DNA from: Rhodospirillaceae bacterium
GTDB lineage: Bacteria; Pseudomonadota; Alphaproteobacteria; GCA-2731375
DNA length: 41,267 nucleotides
Assembly: GCA_002731375.1 (NCBI GenBank)
Contig: PCBT01000046.1
Coordinates: 9,736-51,002, forward strand
Reading direction: 5' to 3'
This document shows, piece by piece, positions 32,823 through 41,266 of the stretch. Within the stretch, counting starts at the first letter, position 1, and every line of letters starts with the position of its first letter. Under the pieces are notes generated by a model that saw only the letters and a list, made by a program, of their open reading frames with translations, was not told the origin of the DNA and ran no database searches. Both the position numbers and the translations under genes were made by a program.

Positions 32823-34591
32823 TGTGCGGTATAGCGGGCATCATGATGGCGGACGGCACGGCGCCCGGCCCGGCCACCCTTGACGCATTGCAGGATGCGT
32901 TGCGCCATCGCGGACCCGATGGCACTGGGCGGCATCTTGGCGATGGTATTGGCCTGGTTCATACGCGCCTGGCCATTATTGATCTGGAAACCGGTGAACA
33001 GCCCATTGTAGCTCCCGATGGTGCTGCCTTGATCGCCAATGCCGAGATTTACAATTACTTGGAATTGCGCGAGACCCTGGCGGAGGCACCGCTGAAAACC
33101 AAATCCGATTGCGAGCCGGCGCTGTACCTGTACCGCCGGGATGGCGTCGGCTTCGCCGATCAGCTGCGCGGTATGTATGCCATCGCCATTTATGATCCGG
33201 GCGAAGGGCAATTGCTGCTGAGCCGCGATCCTTTTGGCATCAAGCCGATTTACTACATGGAAGGCGATTTTGGCTTTGCCTTTGCTTCGGAACCAACGGC
33301 ACTGATCGCGGCCGGGCTGGCCAGTTCCGGCATGCTTGAACAGCCCATGCACGAGCTGTTGCAGATGCAGTTCACCACCGGCCGGCGTTGTATCCACCCC
33401 CAGATCCATCGGGTTCTGCCGGGCGAGACCCTGGTAATAGCCCAGGGCCGCATTGTCGACCGCCGCCGGCGTGGCGCTCTGCTGCTCGAACGCCCTAGAC
33501 GGCTTGAAGAAAGCGCCGCCTTGAAGGAGTTGGAGCAGATCCTTCTCGATAGTGTCGAAATCCATCAACGCTCCGACGTGCCTTTTGGCATGTTTCTTTC
33601 CGGCGGCATCGATAGTGCCGCCCTGCTGACCTTGATGGCCCGGTTGAATGAACAGCCCGTGCGCGCCTTTACCGCCGGCTTCACCGGCACCAAGGCCCAC
33701 GATGAACGGGATCGGGCCCGCGCCCTGGCGCGGCAGCTGGGGGCAGAGCATCACGAGGTTGATTTTGGTGAAAACGATTTCTGGTCCCTGCTGCCTCAGG
33801 TTGCCGCCGCTATTGATGACCCGGCGGCGGATTATGCCGTATTGCCAACCTATAAATTAGCGGCGGCGGCCAAGGCCGAGGGTCTGAAGGTAGTGCTGTC
33901 CGGCGAGGGTGCGGACGAGCTATTTGCCGGCTATGGCCGCTATCGGGACGCGCAGCGCTCCTGGTGGGTGGGTGGGCCGCGCACCATGCGCCGGACCGGG
34001 CGCTTTGACCGTCTTGGCGTTCTGCGTCAGCCGTCGGATACCTGGCGGGATGGCATCCTGGCGGCGGAAAGCACCTTGGGTGCCAGCGATTTGAGCCGAT
34101 TGCAGTTGGCCCAGGCGATAGATTGCGCGGACTGGCTGCCCAATGATCTGTTGATTAAACTGGATCGCTGTCTGATGGCCCATGGCGTGGAGGGGCGGAC
34201 GCCGTTCCTGGATCAAAAGGTCGCCGATTTCGCCTACCGCCTGCCCGATGATCTGAAAGTGCGGGACGGCAAGGGCAAATATCTGCTGCGCCGTTGGTTG
34301 GCCAATGCCACGCCCATGGCCAATCCATTCGACCGCAAGCATGGTTTTACGGTGCCCGTGGCGGAATGGATCAGGGGCCGGGGCAATGAATTGGGACCGC
34401 TGGTGGCGGCGCAGCCGGGTATCAATGCCATCGCCCGCCCCGACAGGGTTGCGGCCTTGTTTCAAAATGGCGGTAAGCGTCGGGGTTTTGCCGCCTGGTC
34501 CCTGTTGTTTTATGCCTTGTGGCACCGGCGCCATATCTTGGGTGCCAAGCCCCAGGGCGACGTTTTCGAAACCCTATCGACAGCCGTCTAG
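32822..34591 (+). CDS. asnB: Asparagine synthase (glutamine-hydrolysing)
   Basis: This two-domain enzyme of 589 residues uses glutamine as nitrogen donor. The N-terminal class II amidotransferase has nucleophile Cys2 (MCGIAGI), RGPDG, HTRLAI and the NAEIYNY block. The synthase domain has the PP-loop SGGIDSAALL and LSGEGADELFAGYGRY. In polysaccharide gene clusters such enzymes often amidate a sugar acid, so housekeeping asparagine synthesis and cell-envelope modification are both possible. The TAG stop (34589-34591) overlaps the first bases of a MITE. Confidence 0.92.
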   Translation: MCGIAGIMMADGTAPGPATLDALQDALRHRGPDGTGRHLGDGIGLVHTRLAIIDLETGEQPIVAPDGAALIANAEIYNYLELRETLAEAPLKTKSDCEPALYLYRRDGVGFADQLRGMYAIAIYDPGEGQLLLSRDPFGIKPIYYMEGDFGFAFASEPTALIAAGLASSGMLEQPMHELLQMQFTTGRRCIHPQIHRVLPGETLVIAQGRIVDRRRRGALLLERPRRLEESAALKELEQILLDSVEIHQRSDVPFGMFLSGGIDSAALLTLMARLNEQPVRAFTAGFTGTKAHDERDRARALARQLGAEHHEVDFGENDFWSLLPQVAAAIDDPAADYAVLPTYKLAAAAKAEGLKVVLSGEGADELFAGYGRYRDAQRSWWVGGPRTMRRTGRFDRLGVLRQPSDTWRDGILAAESTLGASDLSRLQLAQAIDCADWLPNDLLIKLDRCLMAHGVEGRTPFLDQKVADFAYRLPDDLKVRDGKGKYLLRRWLANATPMANPFDRKHGFTVPVAEWIRGRGNELGPLVAAQPGINAIARPDRVAALFQNGGKRRGFAAWSLLFYALWHRRHILGAKPQGDVFETLSTAV

Positions 34592-34750
34592 AGCATTTCC
34601 GGGCTATTCTGGCCCATTTGACCGGCTTCCCAGGCTCCGCGGCGGCATTGCAGTTCTTGAACGATGTCCCGCATCGCGCGGCGCAACGCGCCTACCCGAA
34701 TGGCTTGTGGATGCCATCAAATGCGTCACAATAGCCCGGAAATGCTCTAG
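34588..34750. mobile_element. MITE with 21-bp terminal inverted repeats (IS630/Tc1-mariner type)
   Basis: The left end (34588-34608) and right end (34730-34750) are perfect 21-bp inverted copies, beginning CTAGAGCATTTCCGGGCTAT. The inner 121 bp has no gene and is itself weakly self-complementary (CATTTGA near 34615 against TCAAATG near 34717). Each end shows TA within CTAG, which fits IS630-family insertion at TA in CTAG with TA duplication. It lies exactly between the asnB stop, which uses its first TA, and the pyrC ribosome site. Confidence 0.75.
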
Positions 34751-34762
34751 GAGAATATTATG
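34749..34762 (+). promoter_or_regulatory. pyrC ribosome-binding site abutting the MITE
   Basis: AGGAG (34749-34753) lies six bases before the pyrC ATG (34760). Its first two bases belong to the right CTAG end of the MITE. Any promoter for pyrC must therefore lie inside the MITE or upstream in or before asnB. Confidence 0.6.
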
Positions 34763-36100
34763 GCCGAAACGTTTGATTTGTTGCTGCGCGGCGGCACCCT
34801 CGTCACCCACAATGGTATTGCCCTCGGTGACGTTGGTGTACGGGATGGCCGAATTATGTCCATTGGCGATTTGGCCGCCGCCGCCGCCGGCGAAGTCGTT
34901 GATGCCACGGGGTTGCACGTTCTGCCCGGCGTGATCGATACCCAGGTGCATTTCCGAGAGCCGGGTAACGAGCATAAGGAGAACCTTGAAGCTGGTTCCC
35001 GCGGCGCCGTCCTGGGTGGTGTCACCGCCGTGTTCGAGATGCCGAATACCTCTCCCTTGACCACAAACCCCGAGGCTCTTGCGGATAAATTGTCCAGCGC
35101 CAAGGATCGCATGTGGTGCGAGCATGCCTTCTATATGGGCGGCACCAGCGAGAACGCTGAGCAACTGCCGGAACTGGAGCGGCTGCCGGGCTGCTGCGGG
35201 GTGAAGATCTTCATGGGCTCGTCCACTGGCAATCTGCTGACCGAGGACGATCCCACCTTACGCCGGATCCTGGGCGCCATTAACCGCCGTTGCGCTGTGC
35301 ATGCCGAGGACGAACCGCGCCTGAAGGAGCGCCAGCACCTAGCCGAGGAAGCCGCCAATCCCGCCGCGCACCCATTGTGGCGAGACCCGGAGACGGCCTT
35401 GCGCGCCACCAAACGACTGATCGCCATTGTCCGGGAAACCGGCGCCCGGGTGCATGTGCTGCACATTACCACGGCGGAGGAAATGTACTTTCTGGCCGAG
35501 AACAAGGATGTTGCCTCGGTGGAGGCGACGCCCCAGCATCTGACCCTGGCCGCGCCTGATTGCTATGACCAGATGGGCACACGGGCCCAGATGAATCCGC
35601 CGATCCGCGATGAGGGCCACCGCCAGGGCCTGTGGTGGGGTTTGGATCAGGGCGTGGTGGATATCATCGGCTCCGACCATGCGCCTCATACCCAGAAAGA
35701 AAAGGCGGAAACCTATCCGTCCTCTCCCTCCGGCATGCCCGGTGTGCAGACCCTTTTGCCGATCATGCTGGACCATGTGGCGAATGGCCGTTTGAGCTTG
35801 TTGCGCCTGATGGATTTGGTTTGTGCCGGCCCGGTGAGATTATTCGGCATCGCCCGCAAGGGGCGCATCGCGGTTGGTTATGATGGCGACTTTACCCTGG
35901 TGGACTTAAGCGCCAAACGCACCATCCTAGATCAGGACATGGCTAATATCTCGGGCTGGACGCCGTTCCATGGCCGCGAGGTTACCGGTTGGCCCATGGC
36001 GACGATTATCCGGGGCCATGTGGTTGTGCGTGATGGCCAATTGATCGGCCAGGCTGGTGGGCAGCCTTTAAGTTTCGCCGAGACCTTGCCGGGGCAATAA
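34760..36100 (+). CDS. pyrC: Dihydroorotase, class I type
   Basis: The enzyme cyclises carbamoyl aspartate to dihydroorotate in pyrimidine synthesis. The protein has 446 residues. The metal motif is DTQVHFREPG (His-x-His-type pair), and EMPNTSPLTT, KIFMGSST (bridging Lys), VHAEDE, HVLHITTAEE and the catalytic Asp in IGSDHAPHT are all visible. Close relatives include allantoinases and hydantoinases, but the motif set favours dihydroorotase. It is separated from asnB by the MITE. Confidence 0.92.
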   Translation: MAETFDLLLRGGTLVTHNGIALGDVGVRDGRIMSIGDLAAAAAGEVVDATGLHVLPGVIDTQVHFREPGNEHKENLEAGSRGAVLGGVTAVFEMPNTSPLTTNPEALADKLSSAKDRMWCEHAFYMGGTSENAEQLPELERLPGCCGVKIFMGSSTGNLLTEDDPTLRRILGAINRRCAVHAEDEPRLKERQHLAEEAANPAAHPLWRDPETALRATKRLIAIVRETGARVHVLHITTAEEMYFLAENKDVASVEATPQHLTLAAPDCYDQMGTRAQMNPPIRDEGHRQGLWWGLDQGVVDIIGSDHAPHTQKEKAETYPSSPSGMPGVQTLLPIMLDHVANGRLSLLRLMDLVCAGPVRLFGIARKGRIAVGYDGDFTLVDLSAKRTILDQDMANISGWTPFHGREVTGWPMATIIRGHVVVRDGQLIGQAGGQPLSFAETLPGQ

Positions 36101-36153
36101 CAGGCGCTATGATCCGGCTAGATTTTTTCAGTTCAACGCGATAGGAAATGATT

Positions 36154-37149
36154 ATGAGCGGTACCTTCAAGGCTTGGTGGGCAACGGACGTCGATGGCAA
36201 GGCGCAGGTAGAATTGTGCGATGTGGTGGACGGGGATCTGCCGGCAGATGAAGTCACCGTTGGGGTGAAATACTCCACCATCAACTACAAGGATGGCTTG
36301 GCGGTTCAGGGTAACAAATCCAAGATCATGCGCGGCCTGCCCATGGCGCCGGGTATTGATTACGCCGGTTTGGTGGAGGCGTCCGATTCAGGCAAATTCG
36401 CCGTCGGCGATGAAGTCGTGCTGACCGGCTGGGGCGTGGGCGAGGCCGTCTCGGGCGGTCTGTCACAAAGGGCCCGGGCCAAGGCTGACTGGCTGGTGAA
36501 GAAGCCCAAAGGCTTGAGCCTGCAACAGACCATGGCCATCGGCACCGCCGGTTTTACCGCCATGATGTCTGTGCTGGCCCTGGAAGATGCTGGCGTCAAA
36601 CCCGGCGACGGCGATGTCATCGTAACCGGTGCCGCCGGTGGTGTCGGCTCCGTCGCGGTGGCGGTGTTGGCTAATCTTGGCTACAGCGTTGCCGCCTCCA
36701 CGGGGCGCGAGAGCGAACATGACTATCTGCAAGGCCTGGGCGCCAGTTCTATCGTGCTGCGCTCGGACTTGAGCGGGCCGGGCCGCCCCCTGGGCCGTGA
36801 GACCTGGGCCGGTGGTATCGACACGGTGGGCAGCCAAATCCTGGTCAATGTCCTGGCGGCGACAAAATCATTGGGTACGGTCGCGGTATGCGGGCTGGCG
36901 GCGGGGGCCGACTTGCCGGGCACGGTGTTGCCGTTCATCCTGCGCGGCGTACGGATTTGGGGTATCGATTCTGTCTATTGCCCGGCTGAGCGGCGGGCGC
37001 AAGCCTGGGCCCGTCTGGCCACGGACCTGCCTTTGGACAAGCTGGATGCGATGACAGAGGTCAAGGCCATGGCCGATGTTCCCGCCGTCACCGCCGATAT
37101 CCTGGAAGGCCAGGTGCGCGGGCGCACGGTGATTGACGTTAACGCCTAA
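36154..37149 (+). CDS. acuI: AcuI/YhdH-type acryloyl-CoA reductase (MDR family)
   Basis: This NADPH-dependent medium-chain reductase is related to AcuI/YhdH, which reduces toxic acryloyl-CoA to propionyl-CoA. The protein has 331 residues. Typical blocks are VGVKYSTINYKDGLAVQGN, MAPGIDYAGLVEASDS, LTGWGVGE and the cofactor motif VTGAAGGVGSVAVAVL. ATG 36154 follows AGGA at seven bases; an in-frame ATG two codons upstream is less well spaced. In marine bacteria AcuI protects against acrylate made from dimethylsulfoniopropionate, but here only the family is supported. Confidence 0.85.
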   Translation: MSGTFKAWWATDVDGKAQVELCDVVDGDLPADEVTVGVKYSTINYKDGLAVQGNKSKIMRGLPMAPGIDYAGLVEASDSGKFAVGDEVVLTGWGVGEAVSGGLSQRARAKADWLVKKPKGLSLQQTMAIGTAGFTAMMSVLALEDAGVKPGDGDVIVTGAAGGVGSVAVAVLANLGYSVAASTGRESEHDYLQGLGASSIVLRSDLSGPGRPLGRETWAGGIDTVGSQILVNVLAATKSLGTVAVCGLAAGADLPGTVLPFILRGVRIWGIDSVYCPAERRAQAWARLATDLPLDKLDAMTEVKAMADVPAVTADILEGQVRGRTVIDVNA

Positions 37150-37174
37150 GGTTTGGGCCAGGGCTGAGATTGTG

Positions 37175-37192
37175 GATCAACATAAATTGATC
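37175..37192. promoter_or_regulatory. Small dyad upstream of selD
   Basis: GATCAA (37175-37180) and TTGATC (37187-37192) form a perfect dyad about 70 bp before the selD start and just after the acuI-like stop. It could be an operator or a weak transcript-end hairpin, and no T-run follows. Confidence 0.3.
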
Positions 37193-37263
37193 GCGATTGG
37201 GTGCGGCGACCGTATATCGTCGTGCTCATGAACGTGTGAATGGTTCCTGTAAACGAGGTAGAA

Positions 37264-38322
37264 ATGAGCAAAGACAACATGGAGGGTGAGCCACGGCTAA
37301 CCGCCCTGGCCCACGGCGGCGGTTGAGGTTGTAAGATTGCCCCCGCCGTGTTGCGGGAGCTGCTCGCGACTCTGCCAAAGCCTGACCCGAATGCCGATCT
37401 GCTGGTCGGCAACGAGACCGGTGATGACGCCGCTATCTATCGTATCGACGAAAGCCGGGCGATGGTGGCGACGACGGACTTTTTCATGCCTGTTGTTGAC
37501 GATCCGTACGATTTTGGCCGTATTTCCGCGACCAATGCTCTTTCCGACGTCTATGCCGTGGGTGGGCGGCCGGTATTGGCCCTGGCCATTGTCGGCATGC
37601 CCGTGGACAAAGTCGCGACGGCCACGATCGGACAGGTTTTGGCAGGCGGCGCCGCCGTCTGCAATGACGCTGGTGTGTCTATCGCGGGCGGCCATTCCAT
37701 TGATACGTTGGAACCGATTTACGGCCTCGCCGTAATTGGCATGGTGGATATAGCCAATATCAAGCGCAATATCGGCGCCGTGCCCGGCGACGTGTTGATT
37801 TTGGGCAAGGGCATTGGCACCGGTTTTCTGACCTCGGCTATGAAAAAAGGCACCTTGTCCGACGCCGGTTACAGGGAAATGATCGACTGCACCACACGGC
37901 TGAACGATATCGGCGTCGAGCTGGGTGAAAGGGCGGACGTCCATGCGGTGACGGATATTACCGGGTTTGGCCTGCTTGGCCATTTGAGCGAGGTTTGCCA
38001 GGGCTCCGGCGTTGGGGTGCGGATTGATCTGGATGCGGTGCCCATACTGGCGGCGGGACGGGAGCTGGCGCAGGCCGGCCTGATTATCGGGGCTGCGGGC
38101 CGTAACCGCATGGCCTTCGCTGGCGGCGTAGTTTTGCCCAACGATCTACCGGGTTGGTGGGATAACATGCTCTACGATCCGCAAACCGCTGGGCCCTTGC
38201 TGGTGGCGGTTGATCCATCAGGCGCGGACGAGGTCCTGGCGCTGTTCCATGCCCGTGCTTATGACCGCGCCGCCATCATCGGTAAATGTGATGCGGGTGA
38301 GCCGGTTATAACCGTCAGCTAG
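37264..38322 (+). CDS. selD: Selenide, water dikinase containing selenocysteine (in-frame UGA)
   Basis: SelD makes selenophosphate from selenide and ATP, the selenium donor for Sec-tRNA synthesis. The frame from ATG 37264 reaches UGA at codon 21 (37324-37326) in HGGG-U-GCK, then continues to the stop at 38322, giving 352 residues. In E. coli SelD the equivalent segment is HGAGCGCK, so the Sec replaces catalytic Cys17. Cys23 and Lys24 are kept. Downstream blocks such as GNETGDDAAIYRI, VDDPYDFGRISATNALSDVYAVGG and GHSIDTLEPIYGLAV are typical. Starting at the first start codon after UGA (37348) would lose the active-site loop. A SECIS-like hairpin follows UGA. Confidence 0.92.
37324..37357 (+). 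promoter_or_regulatory. Sec UGA codon and bacterial SECIS-like hairpin of selD
   Basis: UGA (37324-37326) is followed by 20 bases and then a six-base loop CGTGTT (37347-37352) closed by a perfect five-pair stem CCCGC (37342-37346) / GCGGG (37353-37357). Distance and a G within the first two loop bases agree with the bacterial SECIS pattern. Confidence 0.72.
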
Positions 38323-39061
38323 TCAGATCAAGCGCCGCGCCATCGCGCAGCACGGCGCGGGCCTGTTCGCTGTCATTGCCAGTCACGTCAAGCAGGCATA
38401 GTCCTGGGTGCACGACATCCGGGCCCCGTCCGCCCACGCGGGCCTGCACGATCACTCGCTTGGCCGGCCTGTCGGGCCGGGCCCATAGGGGAAAAACCAC
38501 GATATCGCCCGCACCCTGGCGCAGGCCCGACAACAATGCCCCCAGGCGCTCGCTGCGGTGGATAATGGTGACGGTGCCGCCCGATACCGTGCGGCGCAGG
38601 CAAAATGCCAGCCAGTCGTCCAGGCGCGTTTCACCCTCGCCATGGGCGATGGCCTTGCTGGTGTCGGGCGGGGTGGAGGTCCGGCCTGCCACATGAAATG
38701 GCGGGTTGCAGGCCGTGTGATCGAAGACCTCTTGGCCGATTTCCGGCGGCGGTTGGCGGATATCTCCCTGCTGGATGTCGACCCTCTCCGCCATGCCGTT
38801 AGCGGTGATGTTGTTCCGGGCCAAGGTTGCCAATTCAGGCAGCAATTCCAAACCGCGTACGGTTAATTCGTGGCAGCGCCAGGCCAGGCACAGGGAGACC
38901 GCGCCGACACCGGCGCCTGCATCCAATACCGTTTGTCCCGGTTTGGCCCGCAGCGCCGCCGCCAATAGTACCGCGTCATCCCCAGCGCGGTAGCCGTGGC
39001 GTGGCTGTCGCAAGGCGATGCGCCGGTCGAGCAGGCCATCTTCCGTAATATTAGGGGGCAT
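38315..39061 (-). CDS. TrmN6-like tRNA1(Val) A37 N6-methyltransferase family protein
   Basis: This is a SAM-dependent N6-adenine-type methyltransferase of 248 residues. The SAM site is VLDAGAGVGAVSLCLA, and the catalytic NPPF motif is in FDHTACNPPFHVAG. The N-terminal LLDRRIALRQPRHGYRAGDDAVLLAAAL is characteristic of the TrmN6/YfiC group. The start is ATG 39061, overlapping the stop of the DUF2007 gene; a longer start would run further into that gene. The end overlaps the selD stop by eight bases on the opposite strand. Confidence 0.88.
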   Translation of the reverse strand: MPPNITEDGLLDRRIALRQPRHGYRAGDDAVLLAAALRAKPGQTVLDAGAGVGAVSLCLAWRCHELTVRGLELLPELATLARNNITANGMAERVDIQQGDIRQPPPEIGQEVFDHTACNPPFHVAGRTSTPPDTSKAIAHGEGETRLDDWLAFCLRRTVSGGTVTIIHRSERLGALLSGLRQGAGDIVVFPLWARPDRPAKRVIVQARVGGRGPDVVHPGLCLLDVTGNDSEQARAVLRDGAALDLTS

Positions 39062-39269
39062 AGATTTCGATATCCGCTTCCTGCAACAGCGCGCGGGCCC
39101 GCGCCTCGTCATCGTCCAGCACCATCAGGCGGCGGTTGAAGGCGCCGATGGAGCCTTCCAGGACCGAAATATTCTGATCCAGCAGCACGCTTTCAATACC
39201 AGCATCGCGCAAATAGACCTCGACCCATGACAGCAATACCATGTCATTACTGCGCAGCAATTTGGTCAT
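39051..39269 (-). CDS. DUF2007 (putative signal-transducing protein) domain protein
   Basis: This 72-residue protein is a complete DUF2007 domain. It opens MTKLLRSNDMVLLSWVEVYL and carries DAGIESVLLDQNISVLEGSIGAFNRRLMVLDDDEARARALL. The fold resembles small ferredoxin-like regulatory domains. Its stop overlaps the start of the TrmN6-like gene, so the two are translationally coupled. Function is unknown. Confidence 0.85.
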   Translation of the reverse strand: MTKLLRSNDMVLLSWVEVYLRDAGIESVLLDQNISVLEGSIGAFNRRLMVLDDDEARARALLQEADIEIYAP

Positions 39270-39389
39270 TGGCTCCTCCCGTTAAATTGACCGCTGTCAT
39301 GCCCGTGAATGTCTTCTTGCATTATGACCCATGAATGCAGTCTATAGAGTAGGCGGCGCAAAGTCGTGGGTAACCAGAGGGACGTTTTG

Positions 39390-40406
39390 GTGGCGGACGT
39401 AATACAATTGGAAGGGGCGACGCCCCGGCGGCCCTCGATGGAGCCGTTGATGCAGTTGATTCGCGATGATTTGATCAAGGTCAACCATACCATCCTGGAC
39501 CACATGCACAGCCGGGCGCCGTTGATCCCGCAATTGGCCGGACACATCATCGCATCGGGCGGCAAGCGCCTGCGCCCCATGCTGACCCTGGCCAGCGCCC
39601 GCCTTTGCGGCTATACGGGCGAGCGTCAGATCGGCCTGGCGGCGGCGGTAGAATTCATTCATACCGCTTCGCTGCTGCATGACGATGTGGTTGACGAAAG
39701 CGATCTGCGCCGGGGCCATGCCACGGCCAATGTGCTGTGGGGCAATCAGCCCAGCGTCCTGGTCGGTGACTTTCTGTTCTCCCGCGCCTTTCAGATCATG
39801 GTCGCCGACGGCAGCTTGGAAGTGCTGCACGTCCTCGCCAATGCCTCGACCACCATCTCGGAGGGCGAGGTGATGCAGCTGGAAACTCTTAACAATGTCG
39901 AGATCCCCGAGGAAAAGTACCTCGACGTGGTGGCCGCTAAGACTGCCGCGCTGTTCGCCGCCGCTTGCCGCATTGGCGCCGTTATCGCTGGCCGCGCCGC
40001 GGTCGAGGAAGATGCTTTGGAAGCCTTTGGCCGCAACCTTGGCATTGCCTTTCAACTGGTTGACGATACCTTGGACTATTCCGCGCAACAGGGCACCTTG
40101 GGGAAGACCGTGGGCGATGATTTCCGCGAGGGCAAGGTGACCTTGCCGGTATTGCTGGCCTATCGCCGGGGTGACGAGAAAGAGCGCGTCTTTTGGGTCC
40201 GCTGCATTGGCGATTGCGAGCAAAGGGATGGCGATCTGGAACACGCCATAGAACTATTGCAACGCAACGATGCCTTGCAGGATTCCATCGAACGAGCGCG
40301 GCACTACGGCGCCATGGCCCGCGACGGCCTGGGCATTTTTCCCGGTGGAGAGGCCAAGCGCGCATTGGCGGACGTCGTCGATTTCTGTATCGAACGGGCC
40401 TATTAA
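39390..40406 (+). CDS. ispB: Polyprenyl (octaprenyl-type) diphosphate synthase
   Basis: This trans-prenyltransferase makes the long isoprenoid side chain of ubiquinone. It has about 338 residues from GTG 39390, which follows AGAGGGA at seven bases; a GTG at 39366 is in frame but lacks a ribosome site. The first Asp-rich motif is in LLHDDVVDESDLRRG and the second in FQLVDDTLDY. SGGKRLRPML and GDFLFSRAFQIM are typical. Chain length cannot be read exactly, and octaprenyl or decaprenyl are likely. It is divergent from the DUF2007 gene. Confidence 0.93.
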   Translation: MADVIQLEGATPRRPSMEPLMQLIRDDLIKVNHTILDHMHSRAPLIPQLAGHIIASGGKRLRPMLTLASARLCGYTGERQIGLAAAVEFIHTASLLHDDVVDESDLRRGHATANVLWGNQPSVLVGDFLFSRAFQIMVADGSLEVLHVLANASTTISEGEVMQLETLNNVEIPEEKYLDVVAAKTAALFAAACRIGAVIAGRAAVEEDALEAFGRNLGIAFQLVDDTLDYSAQQGTLGKTVGDDFREGKVTLPVLLAYRRGDEKERVFWVRCIGDCEQRDGDLEHAIELLQRNDALQDSIERARHYGAMARDGLGIFPGGEAKRALADVVDFCIERAY

Positions 40407-40413
40407 ATCTTGT

Positions 40414-40439
40414 CGTTCACGCAGCGTGCTACGTGAACG
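40414..40439 (+). terminator. Hairpin after ispB
   Basis: CGTTCACG (40414-40421) pairs with CGTGAACG (40432-40439) around ten bases, eight bases after the ispB stop. There is no T-run, so it could be a Rho-assisted end or an mRNA-stabilising hairpin. Confidence 0.4.
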
Positions 40440-40658
40440 GCTCCACTAGGTGCGGCGCAGGGGCGCCAGGCCGCCGTCGCGGCCTTAAATCTTAAATCGA
40501 TATCTTGCCGCCGCCCGTCATGGGCGCTATCGCAATATAGATCAGATAGTTAAATTGTCACCATAGCCTAGACGGTTTTCTTGCTTCTCAGTTATAAAGC
40601 TGCTCCAAATCGGGAATGATTCAGCCCTATGTGCCATATGAAAAAACAGCAAATTCCG

Positions 40659-40847
40659 CTAGTCCGGCAGCAGGTCGTAGGTTGTGCTTTTTAAAATTCT
40701 CTGGTGGTGACGCTGATAGCGGCGTTTGAAGTGCTTTTCCAATAGTCGGCAATTAAACGTGCGGGTGTCCACCAGTAGACGGAAACCAGGCGGGAATTTG
40801 TCCTCCATGTCCAGAATATCGACGGCGGCGCGGCGTTCCGGTGTCCG
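40659..40847 (-). pseudogene. Probable gene remnant of unknown family
   Basis: The minus-strand frame from the codon after TGA (40850-40848) to TAG (40661-40659) gives 62 residues with protein-like composition, including MEDKFPPGFRLLVDTRTF and LLEKHFKRRYQRHHQRIL. The same frame is open upstream of that TGA for another 22 codons (RYIDRVINFRTTITIGPHA) before another TGA at 40919-40917. It has no convincing start unless ATG 40808 is used. I do not recognise the family. A broken gene is the simplest reading. Confidence 0.35.
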
Positions 40848-41071
40848 TCAGGCATGTGGGCCAATCGTGATGGTTGTCCTGAAATTGATGACACGGTCGA
40901 TGTAACGTCTACATCGTCAGGGGGGCGCAAAGCAATTCGGCGTACCGGTCATTCAGGGCGCCTAATCTTGGCGCCACCACTGCCCGGTCAGCGCCAATTT
41001 CGAGCAGAAAAAATTAATCGGTGTGAACACGCCCAGCACGACGAGAGGTGCAACAAGAGCATGAATGCCCA

Positions 41072-41266
41072 TTACCTCGACGCAGAACACCAGCAACTGA
41101 AGACTAAGCATATGGCCTCGCTGACGAACATGGCAATAGCGGCGGCCACGGCGGCAACGGCGGTGCCGATTGTCGACCATTGCTCTGCGCTGATGCCGAA
41201 CACCATGGCTAGCCCAGCTAGACCGGCCCAGGTGGATGGTTCCTTGGCGCGGTCGAGCGCCCAGAA
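41072..41266 (-). CDS. Holin-like small membrane protein (partial at window edge)
   Basis: The minus-strand frame entering from the right edge reads ALDRAKEPSTWAGLAG, LAMVFGISAEQWSTIG and TAVAAVAAAIAMFVSEA before ending at TAA 41074-41072. The RAKEPSTWAGL segment followed by one or two hydrophobic helices resembles small holin-like proteins of alphaproteobacterial phages and gene-transfer agents. The last residues (CLVFSCWCSASR) look out of phase, so a frameshift near the 3' end is possible. The start is outside the window. Confidence 0.45.
   Translation of the reverse strand, partial: FWALDRAKEPSTWAGLAGLAMVFGISAEQWSTIGTAVAAVAAAIAMFVSEAICLVFSCWCSASR

Larger units (their letters stand above)
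40407..41071. other. 660-bp stretch without an intact gene
   Basis: Apart from the hairpin after ispB, this region has only short frames on the minus strand. Three read like natural protein pieces in different phases: 40659-40847, about 40917-41015 (GADRAVVAPRLGALNDRYAELL) and the right-edge fragment above 41072. The pattern suggests degraded genes rather than a regulatory spacer. Confidence 0.45.

Noticed and set aside
40691-40930. 79-codon minus-strand frame as a gene
   Set aside because: The neighbouring frame (40659-40847) reads more like natural protein; this one has unusual composition and no recognisable motif.
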